From the NCBI GenBank assembly GCA_022010055.1, contig CP091737.1, positions 1,054,001 to 1,118,000 of the forward strand: a stretch of 64,000 nt of DNA, read 5' to 3'. The position numbers were made by a program, and so were the translations under genes. This document shows positions 10,410-19,536 of this stretch, piece after piece; within the stretch, counting starts at the first letter, position 1; the number at the start of each line of letters is the position of its first letter. The DNA comes from Treponema sp. (GTDB taxonomy: Bacteria > Spirochaetota > Spirochaetia > Treponematales > Treponemataceae). The notes under the pieces were generated by a model. It was given only the letters and a program-made list of their open reading frames with translations, was not told the DNA's origin and searched no databases.

Positions 10410-11351
10410 TTAATTATAATCCGCCATTTTTTTCAAAGCGCCCTGATGATTAACCTGGGCACGCAATGCCTTTCGCCATTCCGCACGGGCTTTTACCAGT
10501 TCACCTTTCTTTTCATATATTACACCAAGTCCGTAATAAGCGTCACCTGAATTTTTATTTTTTTGCAAAATACCTTCAAATTCTTTCTGGGCATCATCAA
10601 GTTTATTTTCATCAAGATAAATAAGCCCAAGAAGGTTCATGCTTTTAAGCACAAGGCTGTCATCCATGCTGGAGGTCGTAATTCTGTAAAGGTACTGTTT
10701 TGCAATGGAAGCCTGCCCCAGCTTATAATACTGCTCCGCAATAGAAAGAAGAAGGGAGTCTGATTCTCTGACAAGAAGTGATTCCGTAAAACACTGGATG
10801 CTTTTCTGCGGCAAGCCAAGAGCCGCGTAAGAAAGTCCAAGATATTCAGAAATATCATCAGCCTTATAACCATGCTCCCTGCAGGCAACAAGATATTTTT
10901 CAGCAAGGTCTGAATAATAATATGTGGAAACAGTATTTTTATAGAAATAGCATTTTCCCAGCATGTACTCAAGCTGAGGAACTGCTGATTTTTTCGCATA
11001 AATAAGCGCGATTCTAATGGAATTTATGGCATCGTCAAGAAAAGTCTGGCCGTCTAAAGAATCAAGCGAAGAAACCGCAAGATAAAAACTTGCAAAACCG
11101 TGATATGTAAGCGCAAAATTATTAAAGGGATTTTCATCAAGAATGCGCTGGGAAAGTCCGTAAACCGACTTGTAGTCATATTCTTTCCAGGCTTTTAAAA
11201 TCGCGTTCCGGCTGGCAGAGCCTGCCTGATTTTTACTGATTTTCAAAACTAAAAAATAAGATAAAAAGACAACGGCAACAACGCCAACGACAATTACAAT
11301 GAGATTTCTTGCCAGATTACTTTTTCGCCTTGTTATATTTCCGTTATCCAT
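10410..11351 (-). CDS. Membrane-anchored TPR protein
   Basis: A 313-residue protein with a short cytoplasmic N-terminus, one transmembrane helix (IVIVVGVVAVVFLSYFLVL, about 19-37) and at least five tetratricopeptide-like helical pairs, such as YYGLGVIYEKKGELVKARAEW near the C-terminus. It probably acts as a periplasmic scaffold. It lies directly upstream of mreB and downstream of rnpB, and a similar hypothetical occupies this spot in T. pallidum, so a role in envelope growth is a reasonable inference only. The ATG at 11351 has no Shine-Dalgarno. A TATAAA lies 8 nt upstream, just after the U-rich end of rnpB. Confidence 0.85.
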   Translation of the reverse strand: MDNGNITRRKSNLARNLIVIVVGVVAVVFLSYFLVLKISKNQAGSASRNAILKAWKEYDYKSVYGLSQRILDENPFNNFALTYHGFASFYLAVSSLDSLDGQTFLDDAINSIRIALIYAKKSAVPQLEYMLGKCYFYKNTVSTYYYSDLAEKYLVACREHGYKADDISEYLGLSYAALGLPQKSIQCFTESLLVRESDSLLLSIAEQYYKLGQASIAKQYLYRITTSSMDDSLVLKSMNLLGLIYLDENKLDDAQKEFEGILQKNKNSGDAYYGLGVIYEKKGELVKARAEWRKALRAQVNHQGALKKMADYN

Positions 11352-11371
11352 AATACAAATTTATAAAAAAA

Positions 11372-11755
11372 CAGACGGGAAAATAAGCCGGGTTCTGTCA
11401 ACTGCCTGAGCAGTTCGTAACCATCTATCCGAACCGCCTGTTGCCAGACGGCTTTAGCGACCTACCCGAAGTATACGGCCCGGAAACCAACTTCTATGCG
11501 GTCTTGCTTCAAATGAGGTTTGCCAGCTGCATCTGTCGCCAGAATGCACGGTGGTCTCTTACTCCACCTTTTCACCCTTACCCGTTGAGGGGCGGTTTAT
11601 TTTCTGTTGCACTTTCTGTCCGGCAAGGGATATGTAATAAAATTACATCTACCCTGCCGGCCCGGTTATTATCCGGCATTTTTCCGGTGAAGCCCGGACT
11701 TTCCTCACAGCAAGGTTTTATCATCAAAACCTGCAGCGCGATTACTTCCCGTCTG
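11372..11755 (-). ncRNA. rnpB: RNase P RNA, bacterial type A
   Basis: The catalytic RNA that matures tRNA 5' ends. On the minus strand, the ends CAGACGGGAAGTAA and TTATTTTCCCGTCTG pair as helix P1. The universally conserved core GAGGAAAGTCCGGGC is present near 11690-11705, and the 3' core around CATAGAAGTTGG and GCCGGCTTATTTTCC follows. The length is about 384 nt. A run of seven U residues just after P1 (11363-11370 on plus, A run) looks like the terminator tail. The open frame on the plus strand over this locus is spurious. Confidence 0.95.
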
Positions 11756-11849
11756 TATTAAAATACTATCTTAAAAAAAACTGAAAATGAACTCCTCTGA
11801 CTCAAGCCTTGGAACCGCATCCTTAGCCTGAATCAATTTTCAGAAACCG

Positions 11850-12741
11850 CTATTCGTCAGCCTCTGAATCATTATCATCCAAATCCTCGTCATCATCTTC
11901 AATGATGTTTCCTCATCATCAGAAAATTCCAATGAATCAGAATCCTCATCATCCTCAAATTCGTCCTCAAGCTCATCATCTGAATCAGCAAGACTGCCGG
12001 TATCATTATAATATGTAATCTGATCGCCTTCTGTTGACGCTTCGTAGAAAAGGATTCGGCTGCAATACGGACAGAAAAGGATATTTTCACCTTCCCTAAC
12101 TTCATTTGCAAACTGTCCAGGAAGAATCATGTGGCAACCTGTGCATACACCATTTTTTACCGCAACAATGCCCTCTGAATTGCGCTGAATTATTCTCTGG
12201 AACTTAAAAAGAATCTCCTGGTCAAGTCCTGGAACAATTTTCTCTTCCTGACTTTTAAGTTCAGCAATCTCAGATTTATATGACGACAACTGAGAATCCA
12301 AAGCCTTTTTACTTTCGTTAAGACTTTCTTCCGTTGAATTTATAATAGCTTCATTTGTCTTTAAAATATCATTAAGCTCCGCATAAGACTTTTCCTCTTT
12401 CTGAAGCTCCTTGCGTACATCCGCCTCTTTTGCAGATGCTTCAGAAATCTGTTTATCCAAAGCCTCGTATTCGCGGTGAGTCGTAATGTTGTCCATATTT
12501 TTTTCACCGTCTTCACGGAGTTTCACAGCTTCATCAAGTTCAATCTTAAGCTGACCGACCCTTTCTTTTACAGCTTCATATTCTTTGTTTTTTTCAATAT
12601 ATTCTTTCTTCATTCGCGCAAGAAGCTCGTCCTGCGAGCCTAACTGTTTCGGCGCTTCATCAATTTTTGATTCAAGCTCGTATTTGCGTCCAAGAATCAC
12701 CTGAAGGCTTTCAACCGGTCAAAGATTTCTGTTGTTACCAT
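11850..12741 (-). CDS. Coiled-coil C4 zinc-ribbon protein (frameshifted at both ends)
   Basis: A protein of about 295 residues. A long coiled coil (about 30-190) is followed by a zinc ribbon with four cysteines, CTGCHMILP and FCPYCSRILF, and a very acidic tail. This is the DUF164/C4-type zinc-ribbon family found beside rpoD and dnaG in spirochaetes; its exact role is not settled. The start is ATG 12741 with Shine-Dalgarno AAGGA. One base is missing near 12706-12707, which otherwise breaks ...FDRLKA-LQVILG. A second base is missing in the run 11908-11910. Correcting it gives an acidic tail ending SEADE at TAG 11850-11852, instead of a basic, methionine-rich tail running to 11840. Confidence 0.85.
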
Positions 12742-12864
12742 TATAAGTTTCCTTAATTACTGATGTATCTTTTAAATATATAGAAAAAAAGAAAATATGT
12801 CTATAAAACAACCTAAAAATAATTTTTTAGCACTTTCAGGGACAGACTTTCTTTTTAACAATGC

Positions 12865-14679
12865 CTAGTTTTCAATATAATCCCTAAGTCCGTTGGCCCT
12901 TCTAGGGTGTCTAAGCCGCCTTAGAGCCTTTGCCTCAATCTGCCGGATTCTCTCGCGGGTTACGTTGAAATAAAGACCGACCTCTTCCAGAGTAAGCGAA
13001 TACCCGTCGTCAAGTCCAAAACGCATCTTCAGAACTTCCTGCTCACGTGCCGGAAGAGTTCCCAATACCTGACGAAGCTGCTCCTGAAGAAGCTTATACG
13101 AAGTCTGGGTAGCCGGATTTTCAACTTCCTTGTCTTCAATAAAATCTCCTAAAGAAGAATCTTCCTCTTCGCCTATCGGAGTTTCCAAAGAAATCGGTTC
13201 CCGGGCAACATTCTTAACCTGCTTTACACGTGCGACCGGCCATCCGAGCTGCTGCGCAATCTCTTCGTCTGTAGGCTCGCGTCCAAGCTTCTGAAGAAGC
13301 TGCCTTGATTCACGGACAACCTTATTAATCTGTTCTATCATGTGAACAGGAACACGGATTGTCCTTGCCTGATCAGAAATGCTTCTTGTTATAGCCTGAC
13401 GGATCCACCATGTCGCATAAGTTGAAAATTTAAATCCTTTTCTGTACTCAAATTTTTCAACAGCCTTGATAAGACCGATATTACCTTCCTGGACAAGGTC
13501 AAAGAACTGAAGCCCTCGGTTCGTATATTTTTTTGCAATCGAGACAACAAGGCGCAGGTTCGCATTGATAAGACGGTTTTTCGCGTCCTCCATCATCTTG
13601 CTTCCGCGCTTAATTTCCTGAGCCTTTTCAAGTATTTCGTCAATTGTGTTTTCGAATTCGTATTCAAATTTGCATAGCTTACGGTCAATTTTCTGAATCT
13701 GCGTATAAATATCGCGTATATCATCCGTTGTCATGTTCAACTCAGATTCAATTTTCGCAGATTCAGAACGAATAGAAATCCTTCTTCCCAAAGAACGAAG
13801 CTCAATCGCGTTCGAGATGCGAAGCTCCTTCATCTTCTTTTCCTGCTTCTGACGGAATTCTTCAATTTTGTTTTTCGCATCGCGGAATTTCATCGTAAAG
13901 CGGTCAAGCTCTTCAGTCTGAATTTCAATCTTCATAAGCTGCGGCTGAATTTTCTCCCGGAGCGCGACCAGCTGGGGATTATTAAAAATACGGCCTGACT
14001 GCTCCGTCTTATAAAGATTTTCCTTTATAGCCATATACTGCTTCATTTCCTGAAGCACAGGCTTTATATATTCTCCGTAACAGCTTTTCAGACGGCGCTT
14101 TTCCGCCATTTCCTCATTTATTTCTTTTCTTGCTTTTCCCGGTTCATGCTGATCAATACGCGTAAAGGCTTTTACGGCAATGCCGAAAAATTCAGGAATC
14201 ATAATTCCAGATTTCAGGACGACATCTTTTATGATGTTATTTCCGTCTTCCATTTTTTTTGAAAGAATTACTTCCTGTTCCGCCGTAAGAAGATTTTCCT
14301 TGCCGATTTCCCTAAGGTAAAGCCTGATCGGGTCGTCAATGCTTGAATCCTTATCACCGTTCACAAGATGAATCTTATCATCTTTGTCAGACAATTCCGA
14401 ATCGTCAACCATCGGCTCATCATCAAGTCCGTCATCGCCGTCGACATCCTCATCGTCTTCCACAGAAATATCTTCGTCATCCTCGTCATCGTCAAGACTT
14501 AGTCCAGATTCAATAACCTCGACATTTTCTTTTGCAAGAAACTGAAGAGCCTGCTCCATATCCGGGGAATTTATAAAATCCTGACCTGCCAGAGCAGTAA
14601 TCTCATCGTAAGTAATTACTGTCTTTCCCTTTGAATAGTCAAGGATTTTCTGAATAAAAGGATTTATTTCCTGATCCAT
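12865..14679 (-). CDS. rpoD: Primary sigma factor RpoD (sigma-70)
   Basis: Housekeeping sigma factor of 604 residues. Region 1.1 at the N-terminus is followed by a very acidic linker (about 62-102, many D and E), then region 1.2 (DPIRLYLREIGKENLLT). Regions 2.1-2.4 lie around 370-450 (NLRLVVSIAKKY, QEGNIGLIKAVEKF, FSTYATWWIRQAITR). Region 3 follows, then region 4 with the helix-turn-helix EEVGLYFNVTRERIRQIEAK near the C-terminus. The long middle section is the usual non-conserved region. The start ATG 14679 has an AAGGTG Shine-Dalgarno-like site. It sits 14 nt downstream of dnaG, forming a dnaG-rpoD operon. Confidence 0.97.
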   Translation of the reverse strand: MDQEINPFIQKILDYSKGKTVITYDEITALAGQDFINSPDMEQALQFLAKENVEVIESGLSLDDDEDDEDISVEDDEDVDGDDGLDDEPMVDDSELSDKDDKIHLVNGDKDSSIDDPIRLYLREIGKENLLTAEQEVILSKKMEDGNNIIKDVVLKSGIMIPEFFGIAVKAFTRIDQHEPGKARKEINEEMAEKRRLKSCYGEYIKPVLQEMKQYMAIKENLYKTEQSGRIFNNPQLVALREKIQPQLMKIEIQTEELDRFTMKFRDAKNKIEEFRQKQEKKMKELRISNAIELRSLGRRISIRSESAKIESELNMTTDDIRDIYTQIQKIDRKLCKFEYEFENTIDEILEKAQEIKRGSKMMEDAKNRLINANLRLVVSIAKKYTNRGLQFFDLVQEGNIGLIKAVEKFEYRKGFKFSTYATWWIRQAITRSISDQARTIRVPVHMIEQINKVVRESRQLLQKLGREPTDEEIAQQLGWPVARVKQVKNVAREPISLETPIGEEEDSSLGDFIEDKEVENPATQTSYKLLQEQLRQVLGTLPAREQEVLKMRFGLDDGYSLTLEEVGLYFNVTRERIRQIEAKALRRLRHPRRANGLRDYIEN

Positions 14680-14693
14680 TTTGCACCTTTTTT

Positions 14694-16487
14694 TTAATTC
14701 TTTAAAGACTTTATCTTATTATCAAGTTCAATTTTTTTTGTCAGAAGTTTTTGAAATTCAAGTCTGTCGTCCTCGGTCAGGCAAGTGAAACAGCGGATCT
14801 GCTCCATAAGTCTTTCCCTCTGACGCTCTGCGCTTCTTGCTTTTAACAACATGACAGAATCCCTTACTGCACATTCGGTGTTATCCCTGAATTCTCCAAG
14901 AGAAACCGCCCTGGTTATCAAGTTGGAAAGATTCTCATCATCACAGTGACTCAATAATGTTGTAAAAGACAAGGAATTTTCATTAAAACATTCCTCTAGC
15001 ATAACAAAAAGCTTTTTGGCGGAAGGATCTTCAAAATCATCCGGAGTCAATTCCTTGCGCACAAGCACATAGTTTTCGAGATCGGCTATTATTGCCAAGA
15101 GACTTCTTAATTCTGCATTAAGTTTTATTTTCTGCTGAACTGGATTATTTTTTGGCTGCCGGTTTTCAAGACGCTGACGAGCTTGCTCACGATTTACAAA
15201 ATCCCTCTTCACGGCCTCCGGCTTTAAGTTGAACGCCTCGCACAACTGTGCAAGACAGGACTCCCTTAATATATCTGACTGAAGGGCATCCAGATAAGGA
15301 AAATATTCAAGCGCGGCCCGAGTCTTCCCTTCGGGAGTATCAACAGGATACTCTTTCCCTAGTTTAGATAGTAAAAAGTCGCTATCTATGATAGCACCGG
15401 AAACTGCGTTTGTCAATATTTTTTCACCAAAATTTTGCATAAGCTCGGCAGGATCTTTTCCGCCCTCAATCCTGATAACCTTCGCCACAAGCCCGGCCTT
15501 TCTTATCATGAGTATCGCGCGCATGGTGGCTTTCTGTCCCGCTCCGTCAGCATCAAAGGAAAGAAGGACTTCATCGGCAAACGGACGCACGATTTTTATC
15601 TGCTCATCCGTAAGGGACGTTCCAAGAGGCGCGACGGCGAATTCAATGCCGCACTGGTGGTACGCAATGCAGTCCATGTAACCTTCGCAAAAAATAACTT
15701 TTTTATTTTCTTTTATCGCTTTTTTCGCAAAGTTAAAAGCGTACAATGTCTCGCCTTTTTTGTACTGAACAAGATCACCGCTGTTCAGGTATTTCGGGCT
15801 GTCAGGATTTTTATCAAGCTGGCGGCCACCAAGGGCAACAACCTGTCCCTGCCTGTTAAAAATCGGAAACATCAGTCTGTTGGAAAAAAAAGCGATATTC
15901 GGATATTTTCTGCTGAAAAGACCTGATTTTTCAAGAAATTCATTGCTGAAATTCTTTTTTAGAAGAAAATTTTTAAGCCAGCTCCTGTCAGAAGGAGCAT
16001 AACCGAGCTTAAATTTTTTTACAGTTTCCATGGAAAGACCGCGTTCCGTTATATATTTTAACGCGAATTTTCCCTGCTCGGTCTCTGTAAGAAGATAATG
16101 GAACATTGACGCAGTCCGCTCATAAAGCTCGATATATTCCTCGCGCAGCTTTACAAGAGGATCTGGTCTTGAAGCGCCGCCTGTCTCGTATTTCACAGGA
16201 ATCCCAAAGCGCTTTGCCAGAAATTCCACAGCTTCCGGAAAAGACAGTTTCTCCTGCTCTTCCACAAACTTCACGACATTGCCGCCGGCTCCGCACCCAA
16301 AGCAGTGATAGAATTTTTTTTCGCTGTCAACATGAAAAGAAGCGGTTTTTTCCCCATGGAACGGACAGCAGCCCCAGAAATCGCCGTTTCCCCTTGAGAC
16401 CAGCTTTGTATATTCACCCACAACGGAAACTATATCCGCAGAATTTACAACCGCATCAACTGTTTCGCTAGAAATAAAACCCGCCAT
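14694..16487 (-). CDS. dnaG: DNA primase DnaG
   Basis: Synthesises RNA primers at the replication fork and is loaded by DnaB. About 597 residues from ATG 16487 (MAGFISSETVD). The longer open frame begins upstream inside mltG and would add 14 residues that are not family-like. The CHC2 zinc finger (CCPFHGEKTASFHV ... FYHCFGCGAGG) is followed by the TOPRIM core with VIFCEGYMDCIA and LSFDADGAGQKA, then a C-terminal helicase-binding region. The start lies 1 nt from the mltG stop, so translational coupling is likely. rpoD follows. Confidence 0.96.
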   Translation of the reverse strand: MAGFISSETVDAVVNSADIVSVVGEYTKLVSRGNGDFWGCCPFHGEKTASFHVDSEKKFYHCFGCGAGGNVVKFVEEQEKLSFPEAVEFLAKRFGIPVKYETGGASRPDPLVKLREEYIELYERTASMFHYLLTETEQGKFALKYITERGLSMETVKKFKLGYAPSDRSWLKNFLLKKNFSNEFLEKSGLFSRKYPNIAFFSNRLMFPIFNRQGQVVALGGRQLDKNPDSPKYLNSGDLVQYKKGETLYAFNFAKKAIKENKKVIFCEGYMDCIAYHQCGIEFAVAPLGTSLTDEQIKIVRPFADEVLLSFDADGAGQKATMRAILMIRKAGLVAKVIRIEGGKDPAELMQNFGEKILTNAVSGAIIDSDFLLSKLGKEYPVDTPEGKTRAALEYFPYLDALQSDILRESCLAQLCEAFNLKPEAVKRDFVNREQARQRLENRQPKNNPVQQKIKLNAELRSLLAIIADLENYVLVRKELTPDDFEDPSAKKLFVMLEECFNENSLSFTTLLSHCDDENLSNLITRAVSLGEFRDNTECAVRDSVMLLKARSAERQRERLMEQIRCFTCLTEDDRLEFQKLLTKKIELDNKIKSLKN

Positions 16488-16488
16488 T

Positions 16489-17536
16489 TCAGTTACCAGA
16501 TTTCTTTGTGCTGTAAATATACCCTTCATTTACATGAGTGGAAAAATCTTTTGAAAAAACATGGCGCCCTGCCTTAGCATCAACAAGGCGAAAAAAATAA
16601 TAATCAGTTTTAGGAGAATTTATAGCGGCGTCAAGCGCCACAGCCCCCGGATTTGAAATAGGTCCCGGCGGAAGCCCGGCCCACTTGTAAGTGTTGTAGG
16701 GACTGTCAATTGAAAGATCTGCGTACGTTATCACATCGGGATGGGGTTTCCCCTGAACTTCAGTTATTATGTATTCAATCGTGGCGCAGGAATAAAGACC
16801 TATGCCATGCTTAAGGCGATTTCTGAACACACTCGCAATAAGAGGCGCCTCGCTGTCGATTCGGTATTCACGCTCGACTATGGAAGCAAGGACTACATTT
16901 GTAAAGCTCAGCCTTGTCCAGGGATGACGCTCCGTCCACAGTTTTTAATTTTTCAAAAAAATTGTCAGCCATCTTGCGTACAACCGAACCTCCGGTCATA
17001 TCCGGAGTAAAGAAATATGTGTCAGGAAACAGGAAACCTTCAAAAGATTCGCCTGAAATTCCATATTCCGCCAGAAGAGCCTTGTCTTTTGCCGCCGACT
17101 CAAATTCCTGCGCAGGGCATACACCATAACCCTCTAGTTTTTGTGCGATTTTAGAGACCGTAAGCCCCTCCGGAAAAGAAGCGCGGATATACTCCTGCTG
17201 CCCGGAAGAAAGAATCCTGAAAATCTCAGCGTAGCTCATTGAATTTGAAATCTGATAGACACCGCTTTTAAGCGAAAAAGGCTCCGGCGACCCGGAAATC
17301 AAGATTCTTGGAATAGAATAGCGCGCGCAGACATAAAAGAACATACTGTTGCGGATGAGTTTTTTCTCTTTAAGCATTAAAGAAATTTTTTTTACCGTTG
17401 TTCCGGAAGGAACTTCGACGCGCTCTGTTATTTTGTTTTTTTCCGGGGAAACCGGCATAAACTGCACAAAAGAAAAAGCAGCGCAGGCAAAAAGCGCGAT
17501 ACAGACAGAAGAAATCAACAGACGCCTGTTTTTCAT
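16489..17536 (-). CDS. mltG: Endolytic transglycosylase MltG (frameshifted)
   Basis: Inner-membrane lytic transglycosylase that terminates glycan strands. One N-terminal transmembrane segment (LLISSVCIALFACAAFSF) is followed by a LysM-like region and the YceG domain with SFEGFLFPDTYFF. After correction comes the catalytic region ASIVERE (catalytic Glu) with EAPLIASVFRNRLKHGIGL. The frame breaks at the T run 16898-16900 (plus strand). Removing one A, or adding two, on the coding strand joins both halves, giving about 348 residues, normal length. The start ATG 17536 has a strong AGGAGG site. It lies downstream of the tRNA pair and their terminator and upstream of dnaG. Confidence 0.92.
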
Positions 17537-17580
17537 AGTCTTACCTCCTGATTTTCATCAGCAAATGCAAAACGGACTAT

Positions 17581-17618
17581 AAATAAAAAAAAAACGAGCA
17601 AGGTTATTCTTGCTCGTT
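17581..17618 (-). terminator. Rho-independent terminator after tRNA-Tyr
   Basis: On the minus strand a perfect 10-bp stem AACGAGCAAG / CTTGCTCGTT with a 6-nt loop is followed by a long U tract (A run 17581-17594). It ends the tRNA-Thr/tRNA-Tyr transcript just ahead of mltG. Confidence 0.9.
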
Positions 17619-17623
17619 TGACT

Positions 17624-17702
17624 TGGGAAGTCAGGGAATCGAACCCCATCCGGTTGCCCAAGAGATTTACAGTCTCCCGCAGTCCCACTGTGCCAACTTC
17701 CC
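17624..17702 (-). tRNA. tRNA-Tyr (GTA)
   Basis: The minus strand folds as a tRNA. The acceptor stem is GGGAAGT / ACTTCCC, the anticodon loop CTGTAAA in a GAGA-stem gives anticodon GTA, a variable arm is present, and the T arm is GGTTCGATTCC. CCA is not encoded. It is co-transcribed with tRNA-Thr 6 nt upstream. Confidence 0.95.
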
Positions 17703-17708
17703 ATGTAG

Positions 17709-17781
17709 AGCTGCCTGTAGGATTTGGACCCACGACCCCGAGATTACAAATCACGTGCTCTACCAGCTGAGCTAAGGCAGC
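17709..17781 (-). tRNA. tRNA-Thr (TGT)
   Basis: Minus-strand cloverleaf of 73 nt. The acceptor is GCTGCCT / AGGCAGC, the D arm is AGCTCAGCTGGTAGAGC, the anticodon loop TTTGTAA gives TGT, and the T arm is GTGGGTCCAAATCCTAC. CCA is not encoded. Confidence 0.95.
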
Positions 17782-17809
17782 AAATTACGTTTTTGCGTAA
17801 CGTGGTATT

Positions 17810-17838
17810 AGAATATACAAAACATAAAAAAAGGTCAA
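17810..17838 (-). promoter_or_regulatory. Sigma-70 promoter of the tRNA-Thr/Tyr unit
   Basis: On the minus strand, TTGACC (17833-17838) is separated by 17 nt from TATTCT (17810-17815). The predicted transcription start is about 20 nt ahead of tRNA-Thr. Confidence 0.7.
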
Positions 17839-17867
17839 TAGCAAAAATGACAATTTTATAAAAAAAA

Positions 17868-18242
17868 TCACTTTTTACAAAAATCAGGACGAAGAACCTC
17901 TGCTCCGCCAAGATACACATTTTCAGGAACAGAACCCTCTTCCATATAGACTGAAAGAAGAAGCCTTATCACCTTTTTCAGACCGCCCCTTATATACGCC
18001 TCCTGACTGCAGAACAAAGGAACTTTGGAAACGTCGATTCCCTTGTAATTGCGGCGGAGCATCGCGCAAGGATTCGCCCTGTCCAAGTCTTTTGTAAGAG
18101 TAAAATGCATTGAAACAATATCTTCGGAGCGTATTCCGTTCCTGGCGAAAATTTCCGAGCACATACTTACGGTCGCCTCGGAAACAGATTTCTCAGAATT
18201 TTTTGCGCACACCGCGCCGCGTATTGCATACAAACGTTTCAT
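17868..18242 (-). CDS. aroH: Chorismate mutase, AroH type
   Basis: A 124-residue protein of the monofunctional AroH fold that converts chorismate to prephenate. Recognisable conserved positions are RGAVCAKN at the N-terminus, the DIVSMHFTLTKDLDRANPC block, VPLFCSQEAYIRGGLKKVIRLLL, and the C-terminal VYLGGAEVLRPD. The start ATG 18242 has AGGAA. It lies 3 nt after the SPFH-like gene, so the two are co-transcribed. No other aromatic amino acid genes are in the window. Confidence 0.92.
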   Translation of the reverse strand: MKRLYAIRGAVCAKNSEKSVSEATVSMCSEIFARNGIRSEDIVSMHFTLTKDLDRANPCAMLRRNYKGIDVSKVPLFCSQEAYIRGGLKKVIRLLLSVYMEEGSVPENVYLGGAEVLRPDFCKK

Positions 18243-18245
18243 TTT

Positions 18246-18974
18246 CTATTCCTGTTTATCAAAAAAATTTTTCAAGCGGCCGGCAAAATCCTTGTTTTCC
18301 CCAGAAAAAGAGATATTCTTCACATTGGAAATGAACGCCGTTCTTATCGTCTTGTAAAGCAGATAATCCGGGTACGAACAGCTGTTCAGCACAACGGACG
18401 AAAACTGCAGCCCCTTGAACTTTCCTTCCAAATCAACAAGACCGAGCAAATCCTCCTGCGTAAGAATTTCCGGCTGAAAATCCTGCGAACCTTCCATTTT
18501 TTTAATAATCTCGGAAGAAATCATTTTCGCGGCAGAATCGCATGCCTGGTCGATATATCGCTCAAGCCCTTCCTGATCAGAAAAAGCAAGCTGCTTGTAA
18601 AGGGAAACAATTGTTTCCGCCGAAATATTCACGGAAAAATCAAAGTCAAACCTGTAGCTAAAATCCACATCCGATTTTAACAGGGTTCCGTAAAGCTCCG
18701 CCGACGGAAAACTTCCGGAAATCTTTTTATTGACAGAATACGGCTTTAGCTCAAACACAAGAAGCTTTGTGTTCGTAGGAAGCAGGAACTCCCAGTTCCA
18801 TGCAAATTTTCCGGGGCATACAGGTTCGTCCTGAACTCCGCTGGTCTTTGATTTCACAATGCCTATAGAATCCGGAGAAACACGGAGCGACGTCCATCCC
18901 ACAAAAAAAGCCGCTGCGGCGCAGACAACAATAATCAAAAAGCAGGCAAACAAATTCTTAAAAAATTTCTTCAT
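18246..18974 (-). CDS. Membrane-anchored SPFH/prohibitin-like protein
   Basis: About 242 residues. One N-terminal membrane helix (LFACFLIIVVCAAAAFFVGW) is followed by an extracytoplasmic domain. The segment SIGIVKSKTSGVQDEPVCPG and the later FAWNWEFLLPTNTKLLVFEL resemble the start of an SPFH (stomatin/prohibitin) domain, but I cannot test this. ATG 18974 is preferred over the two upstream in-frame ATGs because GGGAG is 5 nt away from it. aroH follows immediately. The function is unknown. Confidence 0.65.
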   Translation of the reverse strand: MKKFFKNLFACFLIIVVCAAAAFFVGWTSLRVSPDSIGIVKSKTSGVQDEPVCPGKFAWNWEFLLPTNTKLLVFELKPYSVNKKISGSFPSAELYGTLLKSDVDFSYRFDFDFSVNISAETIVSLYKQLAFSDQEGLERYIDQACDSAAKMISSEIIKKMEGSQDFQPEILTQEDLLGLVDLEGKFKGLQFSSVVLNSCSYPDYLLYKTIRTAFISNVKNISFSGENKDFAGRLKNFFDKQE

Positions 18975-19015
18975 CATTACTCCCATAAAAATTCCACGTT
19001 AGCGGCGAGCCACGG

Positions 19016-19094
19016 ATGGCGAGAATCACAGTCTGTGAAAGCAACGCTTGAACAAACTGTAATGATAAAAATTACACGGATGTAATTTTATCAT
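19016..19094. repeat. Two stem-loops with shared CGGATG core in a divergent intergenic region
   Basis: A small hairpin GCCA-CGGA-TGGC lies around 19010-19020. A larger one has a 14-bp stem, ATGATAAAAATTACA (19062-19076) against TGTAATTTTATCAT (19081-19094), with a 4-nt loop CGGA and one bulged A. Both have the same loop sequence. They lie between two divergently transcribed genes, where a terminator is not expected, so this may be an intergenic repeat. Confidence 0.5.
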
Positions 19095-19131
19095 GCCTTG
19101 CGAATATTTTTTATTCCGAATCTTTTATGAC

Positions 19132-19159
19132 TTGAAAAAAAACTGTTTTTTAGTATAAC
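19132..19159 (+). promoter_or_regulatory. Sigma-70 promoter abutting a start codon
   Basis: TTGAAA (19132-19137), 16-nt spacer, TATAAC (19154-19159). The -10 box ends 8 nt before the ATG of the small membrane protein, so the transcript would be leaderless or have a leader of one or two nucleotides. Confidence 0.6.
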
Positions 19160-19167
19160 TAGGGTTT

Positions 19168-19536
19168 ATGATAACTGCAAGACAGAAAAAATCTGAGAAA
19201 ATTTCGCTCTCGCTGCTTTTCAAGCTTACAAAACGCTCCATTCTTTTTCTTTTTTTGCTGCTTACAGTGCTTTCCGTTTTCTACGTAATCGGAAACTATC
19301 AGCTTTTCCTGGACTCCAACCAGAAAATAATACTCAACGCAGCGGCATTTACAGCAACCGCGCTTTTAGTCCTTAGCGCTACAGGAACAGTCACTTCCAT
19401 TCTCTGCATCATCAGAAAAAAAAGAAAACGCCTGTATTACGCAATAAACCTCGCGCTGATAATTTTATCCGCGGTTTACGCCGTTTTTTTTCTGTTTTTA
19501 TTCCGGGCGACAGTCATTCTTTCCTCAGGAATCTGA
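19168..19536 (+). CDS. Small three-helix membrane protein
   Basis: 122 residues with a basic N-terminus and three hydrophobic segments (about 25-45, 57-80 and 90-115), separated by a very basic cytoplasmic loop IIRKKRKRLYYA. There is no recognisable domain. The 3' end overlaps the convergent thiN gene by 12 bp. The start ATG 19168 has a weak AGGG only 3 nt away and a -10 box 8 nt upstream. It is a plausible real gene, but I do not recognise the family. Confidence 0.65.
   Translation: MITARQKKSEKISLSLLFKLTKRSILFLFLLLTVLSVFYVIGNYQLFLDSNQKIILNAAAFTATALLVLSATGTVTSILCIIRKKRKRLYYAINLALIILSAVYAVFFLFLFRATVILSSGI

Noticed and set aside
11441..11761. Open reading frame of 106 codons on the plus strand
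   Set aside because: It lies wholly antisense to the RNase P RNA gene and has no homologous-looking domain.
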